This document shows, in pieces, positions 7,647 through 17,320 of a DNA stretch of 64,000 nucleotides. The DNA is from Paenimyroides aestuarii (GTDB taxonomy: Bacteria > Bacteroidota > Bacteroidia > Flavobacteriales > Flavobacteriaceae): the NCBI RefSeq assembly GCF_024628805.1, contig NZ_CP102382.1, forward strand, positions 2,542,001 to 2,606,000, given 5' to 3'. A program made the translations under genes and the position numbers. Positions within the stretch are counted from its first letter, which is position 1; every line of letters starts with the position of its first letter. The notes beneath the pieces are model-generated. The model did no database searches, was not told where the DNA came from, and was given only the letters and a program-made list of their open reading frames with translations.

Positions 7647-9908
7647 ATGGCTTTTGATATTGAAATGATTAAAAAAGTGTACGAAAACATGCCTGCACGT
7701 GTTGACAAAGCACGCGAATTAGTAGGTCGTCCGCTAACACTTTCAGAAAAGATTTTATATTCTCATTTATGGGAAGGAACACCTTCACAAAAATTTGAAA
7801 GAGCAAAAGATTATGTAGATTTTGCTCCAGATCGTGTAGCATGTCAAGACGCTACTGCCCAAATGGCTTTATTGCAGTTTATGCATGCCGGTAAAGAACA
7901 AGTGGCAGTACCAACAACCGTTCACTGTGATCACTTAATTCAAGCAAAAGTAGGTGCAGAAAAAGATTTAGCTGTAGCAAACAACCAATCAAAAGAGGTT
8001 TTTGATTTCCTTTCATCTGTTTCCAATAAATACGGTATTGGCTTCTGGAAACCAGGTGCTGGAATCATCCACCAAATTGTTTTAGAAAACTATGCATTCC
8101 CTGGCGGTATGATGATCGGAACCGATTCTCACACAGTAAACGCAGGTGGTTTAGGAATGCTTGCTATTGGTGTGGGTGGTGCAGATGCAGTTGATGTAAT
8201 GAGCGGTATGGCTTGGGAATTAAAGTTTCCTAAACTTATCGGAGTAAAATTAACAGGAAAATTAAACGGATGGACAGCTCCAAAAGATGTTATCTTAAAA
8301 GTTGCTGATATTTTAACCGTTAAAGGTGGAACAGGTGCTATTGTTGAATATTTTGGCGAAGGCGCACTTTCAATGTCTTGTACAGGTAAAGGAACCATTT
8401 GTAATATGGGTGCCGAAATTGGTGCTACTACATCTACCTTTGGGTATGATGATTCCATGAGAAGATATTTAACAGCTACCGGTCGTGCAGATGTGGTTGA
8501 AGCAGCTGATAAAGTAGCTTCATACTTAACTGCCGATGCAGAAGTATATGCAAACCCAGAGCAATATTTTGACCAATTAATCGAAATTAATTTATCAGAA
8601 TTAGAACCATATATCAACGGACCTTTCACTCCAGATAGAGGAACACCTGTATCAAAAATGAAAGAAGAAGCCGCTAAAAATGATTGGCCGGTAAAAGTAG
8701 AATGGGGATTAATCGGTTCATGTACCAACTCTTCTTATGAAGATATGTCGCGTGCAGTTTCAATCGTTAACCAAGCTGTGGAACTTGGCATTACACCAAA
8801 AGCCGAGTTTGGTATCAACCCAGGTTCTGAACAAATTCGATACACCATTGAAAGAGACGGTATGATTGCTGCCTTTGAAAAAATGGGAACAAAAGTATTT
8901 ACAAATGCTTGTGGACCTTGTATTGGGCAATGGGATCGTGAAGGAGCAGACAAAGGTGAGAAAAACACTATTGTACACTCTTTTAACCGTAACTTCTCTA
9001 AACGTGCCGATGGAAATCCAAATACGCATGCCTTTGTAACTTCTCCAGAAATGGTTGCAGCATTGGCAATTTCGGGTCGATTAGATTTTAACCCAATTAC
9101 CGATAAATTGCTAAACGATAATGGCGAAGAGGTAATGTTTAAACCGCCATTTGGCGATGAATTACCAACAAAAGGTTTCGATGTGGAAGACGCAGGTTAT
9201 CAAGCGCCAGCAGCAGACGGGTCTAGCGTAAATGTAGTGGTGAGTCCAGATTCATCTCGTTTACAATTGTTAGAACCTTTCCAACCTTGGAACGGTCAAA
9301 ATATTACAGGAGCTAAATTGTTAATCAAAGCTTTCGGAAAATGTACCACCGACCACATTTCAATGGCAGGACCATGGTTGCGTTTCCGCGGACACTTAGA
9401 CAATATTTCAAACAATATGCTAATTGGTGCAGAAAATGCGTTTAACGGAAAAGCAAACCTTGTTAAAAATCAATTAACAGGTGAATATGCAGAAGTTCCA
9501 GCGGTTCAACGTCAATACAAAGCCGCAGGAATTCCATCAATCGTAGTGGGTGATCAAAACTACGGTGAAGGATCATCGCGTGAGCACGCTGCAATGGAAC
9601 CTCGCCACTTAGGTGTAAAAGCAGTTCTAGTAAAATCGTTTGCTCGTATCCACGAAACCAACCTTAAAAAACAAGGTATGTTGGCATTGACATTTGCAAA
9701 CGAAGCTGATTACGATAAAATTCAAGAAGACGATACCATCAACTTTTTAGATTTAACCGAATTTGCTCCAGGAAAACAATTAACTTTAGAATTCGTTCAT
9801 GCAGACGGTTCTAAAGACATCATCATGGCAAATCATACCTATAACGACAGCCAAATTGAGTGGTTTAAAGCAGGTTCTGCATTAAATTTAATTGCAGCAG
9901 GAAAATAA
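7647..9908 (+). CDS. acn: Aconitate hydratase, mitochondrial type
   Basis: A 753-aa aconitase that interconverts citrate and isocitrate in the TCA cycle using a [4Fe-4S] cluster. Cluster ligands are visible as C359 in [11 protein letters not shown] and C422/C425 in [27 protein letters not shown] and the C-terminal swivel motif [15 protein letters not shown] with its active-site Ser/Arg are intact. The length and these motifs match the mitochondrial (ACO2-like) group usual in Bacteroidetes rather than the longer AcnA/IRP1 (about 890 aa) or the circularly different AcnB. It stands alone between two terminators with its own -7 box, so it is monocistronic. Several long antisense open frames here are shadows of its strong codon bias. 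Confidence 0.96.
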   Translation: MAFDIEMIKKVYENMPARVDKARELVGRPLTLSEKILYSHLWEGTPSQKFERAKDYVDFAPDRVACQDATAQMALLQFMHAGKEQVAVPTTVHCDHLIQAKVGAEKDLAVANNQSKEVFDFLSSVSNKYGIGFWKPGAGIIHQIVLENYAFPGGMMIGTDSHTVNAGGLGMLAIGVGGADAVDVMSGMAWELKFPKLIGVKLTGKLNGWTAPKDVILKVADILTVKGGTGAIVEYFGEGALSMSCTGKGTICNMGAEIGATTSTFGYDDSMRRYLTATGRADVVEAADKVASYLTADAEVYANPEQYFDQLIEINLSELEPYINGPFTPDRGTPVSKMKEEAAKNDWPVKVEWGLIGSCTNSSYEDMSRAVSIVNQAVELGITPKAEFGINPGSEQIRYTIERDGMIAAFEKMGTKVFTNACGPCIGQWDREGADKGEKNTIVHSFNRNFSKRADGNPNTHAFVTSPEMVAALAISGRLDFNPITDKLLNDNGEEVMFKPPFGDELPTKGFDVEDAGYQAPAADGSSVNVVVSPDSSRLQLLEPFQPWNGQNITGAKLLIKAFGKCTTDHISMAGPWLRFRGHLDNISNNMLIGAENAFNGKANLVKNQLTGEYAEVPAVQRQYKAAGIPSIVVGDQNYGEGSSREHAAMEPRHLGVKAVLVKSFARIHETNLKKQGMLALTFANEADYDKIQEDDTINFLDLTEFAPGKQLTLEFVHADGSKDIIMANHTYNDSQIEWFKAGSALNLIAAGK

Positions 9909-9929
9909 TTTCTTGAAAATACACACATA

Positions 9930-9966
9930 AAAAATCCGACTAATTCACATAATTGGTCGGATTTTT
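9930..9966 (+). terminator. Terminator of the aconitase gene
   Basis: AAAAATCCGACTAATT / AATTGGTCGGATTTTT, one mismatch, 5-nt loop, followed by T-rich sequence. Confidence 0.85.
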
Positions 9967-10015
9967 GTTTTAAAATATCTAAAAAATAACCGATATTTAC
10001 CCTACATTTTTATAT

Positions 10016-10345
10016 ATGACTTTTTTAGAAGCAATTATCGCAGTAGTAGCAGTTTCCATGATTTGTTTTTTGGTGACTGTTATTGTGTTGGCAAATCGCA
10101 AAAAATTTTTTCGTGTGATTACTATCAACACCTTACTTTTTGTAGGATATTGCTTTGTTGCCTACCATTACGAAACTCTTTTCAATAAAGATGTTTTTGG
10201 GAAAGGCAGAATTATATTCTTACTCACGTGTGTGTTTCTTCATGCAGTTATAGCATTAATCCTTGTAATAAAAAGTGAACGAATCTATGTTCCTTTTTTA
10301 AATGAAAATATTGATAAAAAAGTTGAAAAACCAGATGATGAGTAG
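10016..10345 (+). CDS. Small membrane protein of unknown function
   Basis: A 109-aa protein with three hydrophobic segments (about residues 4-26, 37-51 and 65-85) and a charged C-terminal tail ending VEKPDDE. I do not recognise a family. It starts at ATG 10016 after a near-consensus box (TACATTTT) at about 10001. It lies between the aconitase terminator and kynU and may be co-transcribed with neither. Codon use is like its neighbours, so it is probably a real flavobacterial gene. Confidence 0.65.
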   Translation: MTFLEAIIAVVAVSMICFLVTVIVLANRKKFFRVITINTLLFVGYCFVAYHYETLFNKDVFGKGRIIFLLTCVFLHAVIALILVIKSERIYVPFLNENIDKKVEKPDDE

Positions 10346-10427
10346 GAACATAAATATTCTGTACTAAAGACTTTGTTCAACACATTTATTATAAGTAAAT
10401 TTATCTTTTAAAAATAAAATCAACATA

Positions 10428-11705
10428 ATGAACTTTCAAAATACAAAAGAATTTGCACAATCCTTAGATGCACAAGACGAATTAAAGAAATACCAAAGTG
10501 AATTTGTTTTCCCACAAGTCAATGGAAAAAAAGCAATCTATTTTACGGGAAATTCATTGGGATTAATGCCAAATCGTGCCAAAAAATATGTAGATGAAGT
10601 GATGAATGATTGGGCAAATATGGCTGTTGAAGGACATTTTTATGCACAAAAGCCATGGTGGGATTACCATGAGCGTTTTTCAAATCCGTTATCAAAAATC
10701 GTGGGAGCAAAACCTAGTGAGGTTTCTGTAATGAACACCCTTACTGTGAATTTACACATGATGATGGTTTCGTTTTATAACCCAACACCTACCCGATTCA
10801 AAATTATTTGCGAAGAAAAAGCTTTTCCTAGCGACCAGTATATGTTGCAAACCCAAGTTAAATTTCATGGTTTCGATCCAAAAGATGCTATTGTTGAAGT
10901 ACAGCGCAGAGCGGGTGAACACAATCTGCGCAACGAAGACATTATCGCTAAGATTAATGAAGTAGGCGATGAATTGGCGCTTGTTTTGATTGGTGGCATT
11001 AACTATTACACTGGTCAGGTTTTAGATATGGAAAACATCACAAGAGCTGGTCATGCGGTTGGGGCAAAAGTAGGTTGGGATTTGGCACATGCTGCCGGAA
11101 ATATCGAGCTCAAATTGCACGATTGGAATGCAGATTTCGCTTGTTGGTGTAGTTACAAATACATGAATGCAGGTCCAGGAAGCGTTGCCGGATATTTCGT
11201 ACACGAAAAACATCACAACAATCCTGATCTAAATCGTTTTGGAGGATGGTATGGTCACGATAAAGAACGTCGTTTTTTAATGGAGCCTGAATTTACGCCA
11301 AATGAAGGAGCATTGGGTTGGCAAAGTTCATGTACGGGTGTTTTGGCAATGGCACCTTACTTGGCATCTGTTGAAATGTTTGATGAAATAGGTATGGATG
11401 CCCTTATAAAAAAGCGCAATTTAATAACTGCTTATTTAGAATTTATCGTAAACGAAATAGCCAAAGAAACCAATACCAATTTAGAAATTATCACTCCAAA
11501 AAATCAAGCAGAACGAGGATCGCAGCTTTCTGTGGTTTTACACGGCGAAGGAAAAGAACTTTTTCATTATTTAATGAAAGAAGGCGTGATTGTAGATTGG
11601 CGTGAACCAGCAGTTATTCGTTTAGCTCCGGTGCCATTATATTCAACCTTTGAAGATATGTATCATTTTGGACAAATTTTGAAAAAAGGAATACAAACAA
11701 CTTAA
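10428..11705 (+). CDS. kynU: Kynureninase
   Basis: A PLP enzyme of 425 aa that cleaves L-kynurenine to anthranilate and alanine, and 3-hydroxykynurenine likewise, in tryptophan breakdown or de novo NAD synthesis. Family marks are YFTGNSLGLMP near the N-terminus, NTLTVNLHMMMVSFY, the aspartate in VGWDLAHAAGN, and the PLP-lysine segment CWCSYKYMNAGPGS. The C-terminal part has the usual DWREPAVIRLAPVPLY. Length matches the family (about 420). No other kynurenine-pathway gene is nearby. The gene ends at a compact terminator that also holds the next gene's promoter. Confidence 0.96.
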   Translation: MNFQNTKEFAQSLDAQDELKKYQSEFVFPQVNGKKAIYFTGNSLGLMPNRAKKYVDEVMNDWANMAVEGHFYAQKPWWDYHERFSNPLSKIVGAKPSEVSVMNTLTVNLHMMMVSFYNPTPTRFKIICEEKAFPSDQYMLQTQVKFHGFDPKDAIVEVQRRAGEHNLRNEDIIAKINEVGDELALVLIGGINYYTGQVLDMENITRAGHAVGAKVGWDLAHAAGNIELKLHDWNADFACWCSYKYMNAGPGSVAGYFVHEKHHNNPDLNRFGGWYGHDKERRFLMEPEFTPNEGALGWQSSCTGVLAMAPYLASVEMFDEIGMDALIKKRNLITAYLEFIVNEIAKETNTNLEIITPKNQAERGSQLSVVLHGEGKELFHYLMKEGVIVDWREPAVIRLAPVPLYSTFEDMYHFGQILKKGIQTT

Positions 11706-11712
11706 TATATTT

Positions 11713-11737
11713 AGCCAGCTTTACGCTGGCTTTTTTT
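11713..11737 (+). terminator. Terminator of kynU
   Basis: AGCCAGC (11713-11719) / GCTGGCT (11725-11731) stem, 5-nt loop, then seven T. Its T run abuts the -7 box of the next gene. Confidence 0.9.
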
Positions 11738-11744
11738 ATATTTG
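11737..11744 (+). promoter_or_regulatory. -7 box of the formimidoylglutamase gene
   Basis: TATATTTG, exact consensus, 23 bp before ATG 11768. The region upstream of it, where a -33 element would lie, is the kynU terminator hairpin. Confidence 0.6.
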
Positions 11745-11767
11745 TAACGCATAAAAAGAAATAAAAA

Positions 11768-12844
11768 ATGCTTACTAAACAACAAAAAATCGAAAATTTT
11801 GATCCATCGCAACCCGGTTCGGCTGATGCATCTATTTATGGATTACCTTTCACAGCACACGAAAGTGAAATAATCATTTTACCAGCACCTTGGGAAGTAA
11901 CGGTGAGTTATGGAAGTGGTGCCAGCGAAGGACCTGAAGCAATTTTAAACGCGTCCTTTCAAGTTGATTTACTGCATCAAGAATTTCCAGATTTATGGAA
12001 ACTAGGAATTTATATGGACGAAGCGCCGCAACATTGGATTGAAAACAGCGAAAAATATAAAAATTTAGCCCAACCAATTATTGAAGCATTAGAAAATGGT
12101 GAAGCCATAGAAACATTCCCACAACTACAGGCAGATTTAGATAAAATTAATAAAGCATCGGCTCAATTCAACCAAGAAGTGAAAGAGCGCACACTTTATT
12201 GGATGAATCAAGGAAAGAAAGTAATTCTTTTGGGTGGCGATCATTCCACGCCCATGGGTTATTATGAAGCGTTGGCTAGTAAAAATGACCTTTTTGGTAT
12301 TCTGCACTTTGATGCCCACATGGATTTGCGCGAAGCTTACGAAGGTTTTACCTATTCGCACGCTTCCATCATGTATAATGCTATAAAATTGCCACAAATA
12401 GAAAAAATAGTGCAAGTAGGCATTCGTGATTTTAGTGAAGGCGAAGTAGAAGTTGTAAAAAAATCAAACAAAGTAAAAGTATATACTGATACCGATTTAA
12501 AAGCAAAGCAATTCACAGGAACTACTTGGCAGGATCAGTGCAATGAAATAATAGCGCAGTTACCTGAAAATGTTGCAATTAGCTTTGATATAGATGCTCT
12601 TTATCGTTGGTATTGCCCCAATACAGGCACACCAGTTCCGGGTGGTTTAGCTTACGAACAAGCCACATATTTATTAAGTGCATTAGCAAATTCAAACAAA
12701 AAAATCATCGGAATTGATCTGGTAGAAGTTGCTCCAGGCGAAGATGATTGGGACGGAAATGTTGGTGCACGCTTATTGTTTCATTTGTGTGGAGTTTTTG
12801 CTAAAAACTCAGGAATGAATGTAGGCGAAAAGATTGAGTTTTAA
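11768..12844 (+). CDS. Formimidoylglutamase-like arginase-family hydrolase
   Basis: A ureohydrolase-fold metalloenzyme of 358 aa. The dinuclear Mn2+ ligands are present in GGDHS, DAHMD and FDID (two aspartates), and the TGTPVPGG motif follows. Bacteroidetes proteins of this type are usually called formimidoylglutamase, which hydrolyses N-formimidoyl-glutamate in histidine breakdown, but agmatinase or another guanidino substrate is not excluded. The usual DxDxxDP is here DIDALYRWYCPNTGTP, so the third aspartate is missing; it is not a metal ligand. No hut genes lie nearby. It is followed 24 bp later by tsaC and probably heads the tsaC-cca-ctaA operon. Confidence 0.82.
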   Translation: MLTKQQKIENFDPSQPGSADASIYGLPFTAHESEIIILPAPWEVTVSYGSGASEGPEAILNASFQVDLLHQEFPDLWKLGIYMDEAPQHWIENSEKYKNLAQPIIEALENGEAIETFPQLQADLDKINKASAQFNQEVKERTLYWMNQGKKVILLGGDHSTPMGYYEALASKNDLFGILHFDAHMDLREAYEGFTYSHASIMYNAIKLPQIEKIVQVGIRDFSEGEVEVVKKSNKVKVYTDTDLKAKQFTGTTWQDQCNEIIAQLPENVAISFDIDALYRWYCPNTGTPVPGGLAYEQATYLLSALANSNKKIIGIDLVEVAPGEDDWDGNVGARLLFHLCGVFAKNSGMNVGEKIEF

Positions 12845-12868
12845 TTAGAATTAAATTTATTCCTTTTT

Positions 12869-13438
12869 ATGGAAGACATTAATAAAGAAGTACATCAAGC
12901 ATTTGAAGTAATTAAAAACGGAGGAATTATCCTTTATCCAACCGACACTGTTTGGGGATTGGGCTGTGATGCAACCAACGAAGAAGCTGTGAAGAAAATT
13001 TACGAGCTTAAAAAGCGTGAGGAAAGCAAAAGCATGATTGTTTTGGTGAACAACGACCGCTTACTTTACCATGTTTTTAAAAACATTCCACAAGTGGCTT
13101 TTGATATTTTAGATTGTGCCGAAAAACCAACAACTTTAGTTTTAGATGAGCCCAGAAATGTAGAAAAAAACCTGATTGCAGATGATAATTCATTAGGAAT
13201 ACGCATTGTAAATACCCCTTTTGTTTTCAAATTGGTAGAGCGAATGAAGCGTCCATTGGTTTCCACATCGGCTAATATTTCTGGCGATGTCACTCCTACC
13301 CGGTTTTCAGAAATCTCTCAGGAAATAATAAGTGGTGTAGATTATGTGGTGCAATTAGATCAAGATAAAATCTGTAAAAAATCATCAACCGTAATTAAAC
13401 TTACAAATGATGCTCAAGTAAAAATTTTAAGAAAATAA
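12869..13438 (+). CDS. tsaC: L-threonylcarbamoyladenylate synthase (TsaC/YwlC/YrdC)
   Basis: A YrdC-domain protein of 189 aa that makes threonylcarbamoyl-AMP from threonine, bicarbonate and ATP, the first step of t6A modification of ANN-decoding tRNAs. Typical sequence: [20 protein letters not shown] at residues 17-36, [13 protein letters not shown], and the C-terminal [12 protein letters not shown]. It lacks the extra C-terminal domain of the longer Sua5 form. The stop codon overlaps the ATG of cca by one base (TAATG), so the two genes are translationally coupled. The pairing joins two tRNA-maturation functions. Confidence 0.93.
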   Translation: MEDINKEVHQAFEVIKNGGIILYPTDTVWGLGCDATNEEAVKKIYELKKREESKSMIVLVNNDRLLYHVFKNIPQVAFDILDCAEKPTTLVLDEPRNVEKNLIADDNSLGIRIVNTPFVFKLVERMKRPLVSTSANISGDVTPTRFSEISQEIISGVDYVVQLDQDKICKKSSTVIKLTNDAQVKILRK

Positions 13439-14877
13439 TGATTCATTCATCCAATTATAAAGAAGCCTTACAAAATCCCATTTTTGAAATAATAAAGCAA
13501 GCTGCCGAAGCTTTGAAGGTAGATGCTTATGTGATTGGTGGATTTGTACGCGATTACATTTTGCAACGCAATTCTAAGAAAGATATTGATATTGTGGCTG
13601 TTGGCAGCGGTATTGATTTGGCTTTGAAAGTTTCGGAACTGATACCGCACCAACCCAAAGTGCAAGTTTTCAAAAATTATGGCACAGCCATGTTGCGTTT
13701 TAATGATATTGATATTGAATTTGTTGGCGCACGAAAAGAGTCATATCGAGCTGATAGTAGAAATCCATTGGTTGAAAACGGAACACTTAAAGACGATCAA
13801 AACCGTAGGGATTTTACCATAAATGCCATGGCTTTTTCATTAAACGAAAGTCATTTTGGTGATTTGGTTGATCCTTTTGATGGAATGATCGATTTGCAAA
13901 ATCAAATTATTCGCACACCACTTGATCCAGATATCACTTATTCTGACGATCCCTTGCGAATGATGCGCGCCGTGCGGTTTGCCACTCAGTTACATTTTAC
14001 CATTGAAGAACAATCGCTGGATGCAATTGCAAAAAATGCCAATCGTATAAAGATTATTTCGGGCGAGCGAATAGTAGAAGAATTACATAAAATTTTATTG
14101 ACCAATAAACCATCTACAGGCTTTTTACTGTTGTACAAAACAGGGTTACTCGATTTGATTTTACCTGAATTAACTGCCTTAAACAATGTGGAAGAAGTGG
14201 AAGGTCACACACACAAAAACAACTTTTACCACACCTTAGAAGTGGTTGATAATATTTGTCCGAATACGGATGATTTATGGCTGCGTTGGGCTGCTTTGTT
14301 GCACGATATTGGAAAAGCACCTACCAAAAAATTCAATAAGAAGAACGGTTGGACATTCCATGGGCACGAATTTTTGGGCAGTAAAATGGTGAAGCGAATT
14401 TTTCAGCGTTTGCACATGCCTTTAAACCAAAAAATGCGTTTTGTACAAAAAATGGTGGCGATGAGTTCTCGACCAATTGTAATCGCAGAAGATACAGTCA
14501 CCGATTCGGCAGTTCGCCGATTAGTGTTTGATGCAGGCGAAGATGTGGAAAATTTGTTAACCTTGTGCGAAGCAGATATTACTACGAAAAATCAAAAGAA
14601 GTTTCAAAAATACCATAACAATTTTAAAATTGTTCGCCATAAAATTGTGGAAGTTGAAGAACGCGATCATGTACGCAATTTTCAGCCACCCATTACTGGC
14701 GAAGAAATAATGGAAATTTTCGATCTAAAGCCTTCAAGAGAAATCGGACAAATAAAAGATGCCATTAAAGAGGCTATTTTGGAAGGTGATATTGCAAATG
14801 AGTATGCTGCGGCGTATCAATTTATGGTAAAAAAAGCAGATAGTTTAGGGTTAAAACCCGTTAATCCAAAGTTATAA
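13438..14877 (+). CDS. cca: tRNA nucleotidyltransferase with HD domain
   Basis: A class-II poly(A) polymerase/CCA-adding enzyme family member of 479 aa. GGFVRDYIL (34-42) and KDIDIV (48-53) hold the catalytic carboxylates, and [11 protein letters not shown] and [15 protein letters not shown] are the usual motifs of the head and neck domains. An HD-type phosphohydrolase domain follows ([25 protein letters not shown]). It adds or repairs the 3' CCA of tRNAs; some relatives only add CC or A, and this cannot be told from sequence here. It is translationally coupled to tsaC upstream, and ctaA starts 2 bp after its stop. Confidence 0.93.
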   Translation: MIHSSNYKEALQNPIFEIIKQAAEALKVDAYVIGGFVRDYILQRNSKKDIDIVAVGSGIDLALKVSELIPHQPKVQVFKNYGTAMLRFNDIDIEFVGARKESYRADSRNPLVENGTLKDDQNRRDFTINAMAFSLNESHFGDLVDPFDGMIDLQNQIIRTPLDPDITYSDDPLRMMRAVRFATQLHFTIEEQSLDAIAKNANRIKIISGERIVEELHKILLTNKPSTGFLLLYKTGLLDLILPELTALNNVEEVEGHTHKNNFYHTLEVVDNICPNTDDLWLRWAALLHDIGKAPTKKFNKKNGWTFHGHEFLGSKMVKRIFQRLHMPLNQKMRFVQKMVAMSSRPIVIAEDTVTDSAVRRLVFDAGEDVENLLTLCEADITTKNQKKFQKYHNNFKIVRHKIVEVEERDHVRNFQPPITGEEIMEIFDLKPSREIGQIKDAIKEAILEGDIANEYAAAYQFMVKKADSLGLKPVNPKL

Positions 14878-14879
14878 TT

Positions 14880-15905
14880 ATGGAAAGCAAATCGTTTATT
14901 CGTTGGGCAAAAATCACACTTGTATTGGTTTATTTGGTCATTATTGCAGGAGCAACTGTCCGCATGACTGGTTCGGGAATGGGGTGTCCTGATTGGCCAA
15001 AATGTTTTGGATATTATATTCCACCCACACAAGTGGAAGAATTGCTTTGGAAGCCCAATCATGCTTATAATAAAGGACAAGTAATCATCAACAGCAATAA
15101 ATTGTGGGTTGCAAATAGCGATTTCACTACAAATGATGTGTACAATCCAAGCCATTGGAACGAATATACAAAGCACGATTATGCTGTTTTTAACCCTTAT
15201 CACACTTGGGTTGAATACATCAATAGATTGTTTGGCGCATTGGCCGGTTTGGCTTGTTTGGTGTTATTTATTCATTCAATAATTTCTGTAGCATTTTTTA
15301 AAGCAAATTATAAGCTAATTATTTGGTCGGCAATTGTGCTGTTTTTATTAGGTTTTAATGCTTGGTTAGGCGCTACTGTAGTTTATTCGGTGCTGAATCC
15401 TATCAAAATAACCACACACATGATTGCTGCATTGCTAAATGTAGCCGCACTGATTTATTTGATTTATTTGGCGAAGAATAACCACACCAAATCTCTTAAA
15501 TATGATCGCACCTTTTATGTTTTCACTTGGGTAGCCCTACTTTTTTCATTGATACAAATTGGTTTAGGAACGCAAGTTCGACAGTTTATAGATGATCAAA
15601 CTCGCAGCGGAATCACCGATGTATCGCTTTGGTTGCAAAATCCGGATTTAACTTTCTATATTCACAGAACATTTTCGTTAGCTATATTTTTTGTTAACCT
15701 TTACTTGTTCTTGCGCAATAAACGATTAAACCTTGGTAATAAAAAAGTAAATTGGGTGCTGTTGCTATTAATTTTAGAGATTTTAACAGGTGTTTTAATG
15801 TATTATATTCATTTTCCGTTTGGTACACAAGCTGCGCATTTGGTTCTTGCGGCTGTTATGTTTGGCTTGCAATTTGCCATTATTTTAGAATCAAAAAAGA
15901 ATTAA
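14880..15905 (+). CDS. ctaA: Heme A synthase (CtaA/COX15 family)
   Basis: An integral membrane protein of 341 aa that oxidises the C8 methyl of heme O to give heme A for cytochrome c oxidases. The first helix is followed by the family signature MTGSGMGCPDWPKC with a conserved cysteine pair; heme-ligand histidines are in HTWVEYINRL, THMIAALL, YIHRTFSLA and QAAHLVLA. Between the first helix and HTWVEYINR there is an extracytoplasmic insert of about 60 residues with a YNKGQVIINSNKLWVA...PSHW pattern that resembles CBM5/12 carbohydrate-binding modules. It starts 2 bp after cca and is followed 6 bp later by a DUF2490 gene, so it is within the same operon. Confidence 0.92.
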   Translation: MESKSFIRWAKITLVLVYLVIIAGATVRMTGSGMGCPDWPKCFGYYIPPTQVEELLWKPNHAYNKGQVIINSNKLWVANSDFTTNDVYNPSHWNEYTKHDYAVFNPYHTWVEYINRLFGALAGLACLVLFIHSIISVAFFKANYKLIIWSAIVLFLLGFNAWLGATVVYSVLNPIKITTHMIAALLNVAALIYLIYLAKNNHTKSLKYDRTFYVFTWVALLFSLIQIGLGTQVRQFIDDQTRSGITDVSLWLQNPDLTFYIHRTFSLAIFFVNLYLFLRNKRLNLGNKKVNWVLLLLILEILTGVLMYYIHFPFGTQAAHLVLAAVMFGLQFAIILESKKN

Positions 15906-15911
15906 TTTCTC

Positions 15912-16601
15912 ATGAAAAAAATCGTTGTATTAGTTGCAATTTTGCTCACAACCATAAAAGGTTTTTCAAACACTACTGAAAAAGGAGATCCAAAATTAGG
16001 GGCATGGTATATGTATTTTGGAAATGCTCGATTTCAAAATACCAAGTGGAATCTTAACTACGATGCGCAATATCGAAATTATGAAGTTTTTTCTGATTTA
16101 AACCAACTTTTAATTCGGGGTTCTGTTCAATATATGCTGCTTGATGATCTTACATTGGGCGCAGGATATGGTTTTGTGAACACAGAGCAATACTTAAAAC
16201 CCGATGTTCCAATTATCGAAAACCGAATTTTTCAGGATGTGATTACCCAACAAAAAATTGCAACTGCTACTGTGAGGCATCGATTCAGGTTTGAACAGCG
16301 TTTTGTTGAAAATCAAGATTTTAAATCAAGGTTTAGGTATTTGTTAGGAGTAGATGTTCCTATTTACCAAAACACGGAAAAAAATCAAAGCTTGTATGCA
16401 AGTTTCTACAATGAACTTTTTATGAATACCGATGCATCTTCAAGAAAAAATAATGCATTCGACAGAGATCGCTTATATATTGGTGCGGGTTATAAATTTA
16501 ATAAAGATTTAGGAATTCAAGTTGGTTGGATGAATCAGATGCTTCAAAAAACAGCTCATCAGCAATTAATGTTTTCTTTGCATCATAATTTGAAGATATA
16601 A
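15912..16601 (+). CDS. DUF2490 outer-membrane protein
   Basis: A 229-aa protein with an N-terminal signal peptide (MKKIVVLVAILLTTIKGFS). The rest is alternating hydrophobic/polar strand-like sequence rich in aromatic residues (GAWYMYFGNARFQNTKWNL, YRNYEVF, LTLGAGYGF), with an aromatic-rich C-terminus ending MFSLHHNLKI, as in an outer-membrane β-barrel. This pattern fits the DUF2490 family, whose function is unknown. It is the last gene of the tightly spaced tsaC-cca-ctaA group and ends at a bidirectional terminator shared with DedA. Confidence 0.8.
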   Translation: MKKIVVLVAILLTTIKGFSNTTEKGDPKLGAWYMYFGNARFQNTKWNLNYDAQYRNYEVFSDLNQLLIRGSVQYMLLDDLTLGAGYGFVNTEQYLKPDVPIIENRIFQDVITQQKIATATVRHRFRFEQRFVENQDFKSRFRYLLGVDVPIYQNTEKNQSLYASFYNELFMNTDASSRKNNAFDRDRLYIGAGYKFNKDLGIQVGWMNQMLQKTAHQQLMFSLHHNLKI

Positions 16602-16606
16602 AACGA

Positions 16607-16633
16607 AAAACGCTTTCCTTACGAAAGCGTTTT
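16607..16633. terminator. Bidirectional terminator between DUF2490 and DedA genes
   Basis: AAAACGCTTTC (16607-16617) / GAAAGCGTTTT (16623-16633), perfect 11-bp stem with 5-nt loop. It overlaps the last codons of the convergent DedA gene. Confidence 0.88.
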
Positions 16634-17275
16634 GTTTTTAGCAGTTACTTTTTCTTTAATAACCGAATAAATAATCGGAAGTACCGATAGTAAAATTATC
16701 AGCAACACTACTTTTGAAAAATTGTCTTTTATTAATGGAATATTTCCTAAAAAATATCCAGCCAAAGTAATCCCGAAAACCCAGATAAATCCACCTACAA
16801 AATTATAGGTTAAAAAAGTAGCGTAATTCATTCTGCCAATACCTGCAACAAATGGAGCCAAGGTTCTAACAATTGGAACAAAGCGTGCAATAACAATAGT
16901 TTTGCTGCCGTATTTTTCGTAAAACGAATGGGTTTTATTAATATGTTCAATCGTAACCGGCTGTTTGCCCAATATTCTAAAATTGATGATGCGCATGCCG
17001 ATTTGTTTCCCAATTGAATAATTAACGGTATCGCCTAAAACTGCTGCTATGAACAATAAAATCATTACCAGCCAAACGTTTAAACTTTCAGGAAACTGTG
17101 CGGCTAACATTCCGGTTGCAAACAACAATGAATCGCCCGGTAAAAAAGGCATTACCACCAAACCGGTTTCAACAAAAATGATTAAAAACAATATAGCATA
17201 CACCCAAACGCCATAGTCTTGCAAGAAAACTTCCAAATACTGGTCGATATGCAGTATAAAATCGATTAATTCCAT
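16619..17275 (-). CDS. DedA family membrane protein
   Basis: A polytopic inner-membrane protein of 218 aa. DedA/VTT signatures are visible: FVETGLVVMPFLPGDSLLF with its E and D, the GDTVNYSIGKQIG stretch, and RFVPIVRTLAPFVAGIGRMNY. DedA proteins are proton-dependent transporters or scramblases that recycle lipid carriers such as undecaprenyl phosphate, or help with membrane-stress tolerance. It is convergent with DUF2490 and follows a rhodanese gene, from which it is separated by a terminator hairpin, so it is probably transcribed on its own. Confidence 0.93.
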   Translation of the reverse strand: MELIDFILHIDQYLEVFLQDYGVWVYAILFLIIFVETGLVVMPFLPGDSLLFATGMLAAQFPESLNVWLVMILLFIAAVLGDTVNYSIGKQIGMRIINFRILGKQPVTIEHINKTHSFYEKYGSKTIVIARFVPIVRTLAPFVAGIGRMNYATFLTYNFVGGFIWVFGITLAGYFLGNIPLIKDNFSKVVLLIILLSVLPIIYSVIKEKVTAKNKTLS

Positions 17276-17304
17276 TTTAAAATCTTGAAAAAATACATAA
17301 AAAA

Positions 17305-17318
17305 AAGGCTTTCGCCTT
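17305..17318 (-). terminator. Terminator of the rhodanese gene
   Basis: On the minus strand AAGGC-GAAA-GCCTT with a GNRA-type tetraloop followed by a run of T (the A run at 17299-17306). It lies 3 bp past the rhodanese stop. Confidence 0.8.
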
Positions 17319-17320
17319 CC

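Noticed and set aside
8129..8728. Long antisense frame (199 codons) within the aconitase gene
   Set aside because: It is a shadow frame caused by codon bias of the well-supported aconitase gene; its sequence has no family features or promoter.
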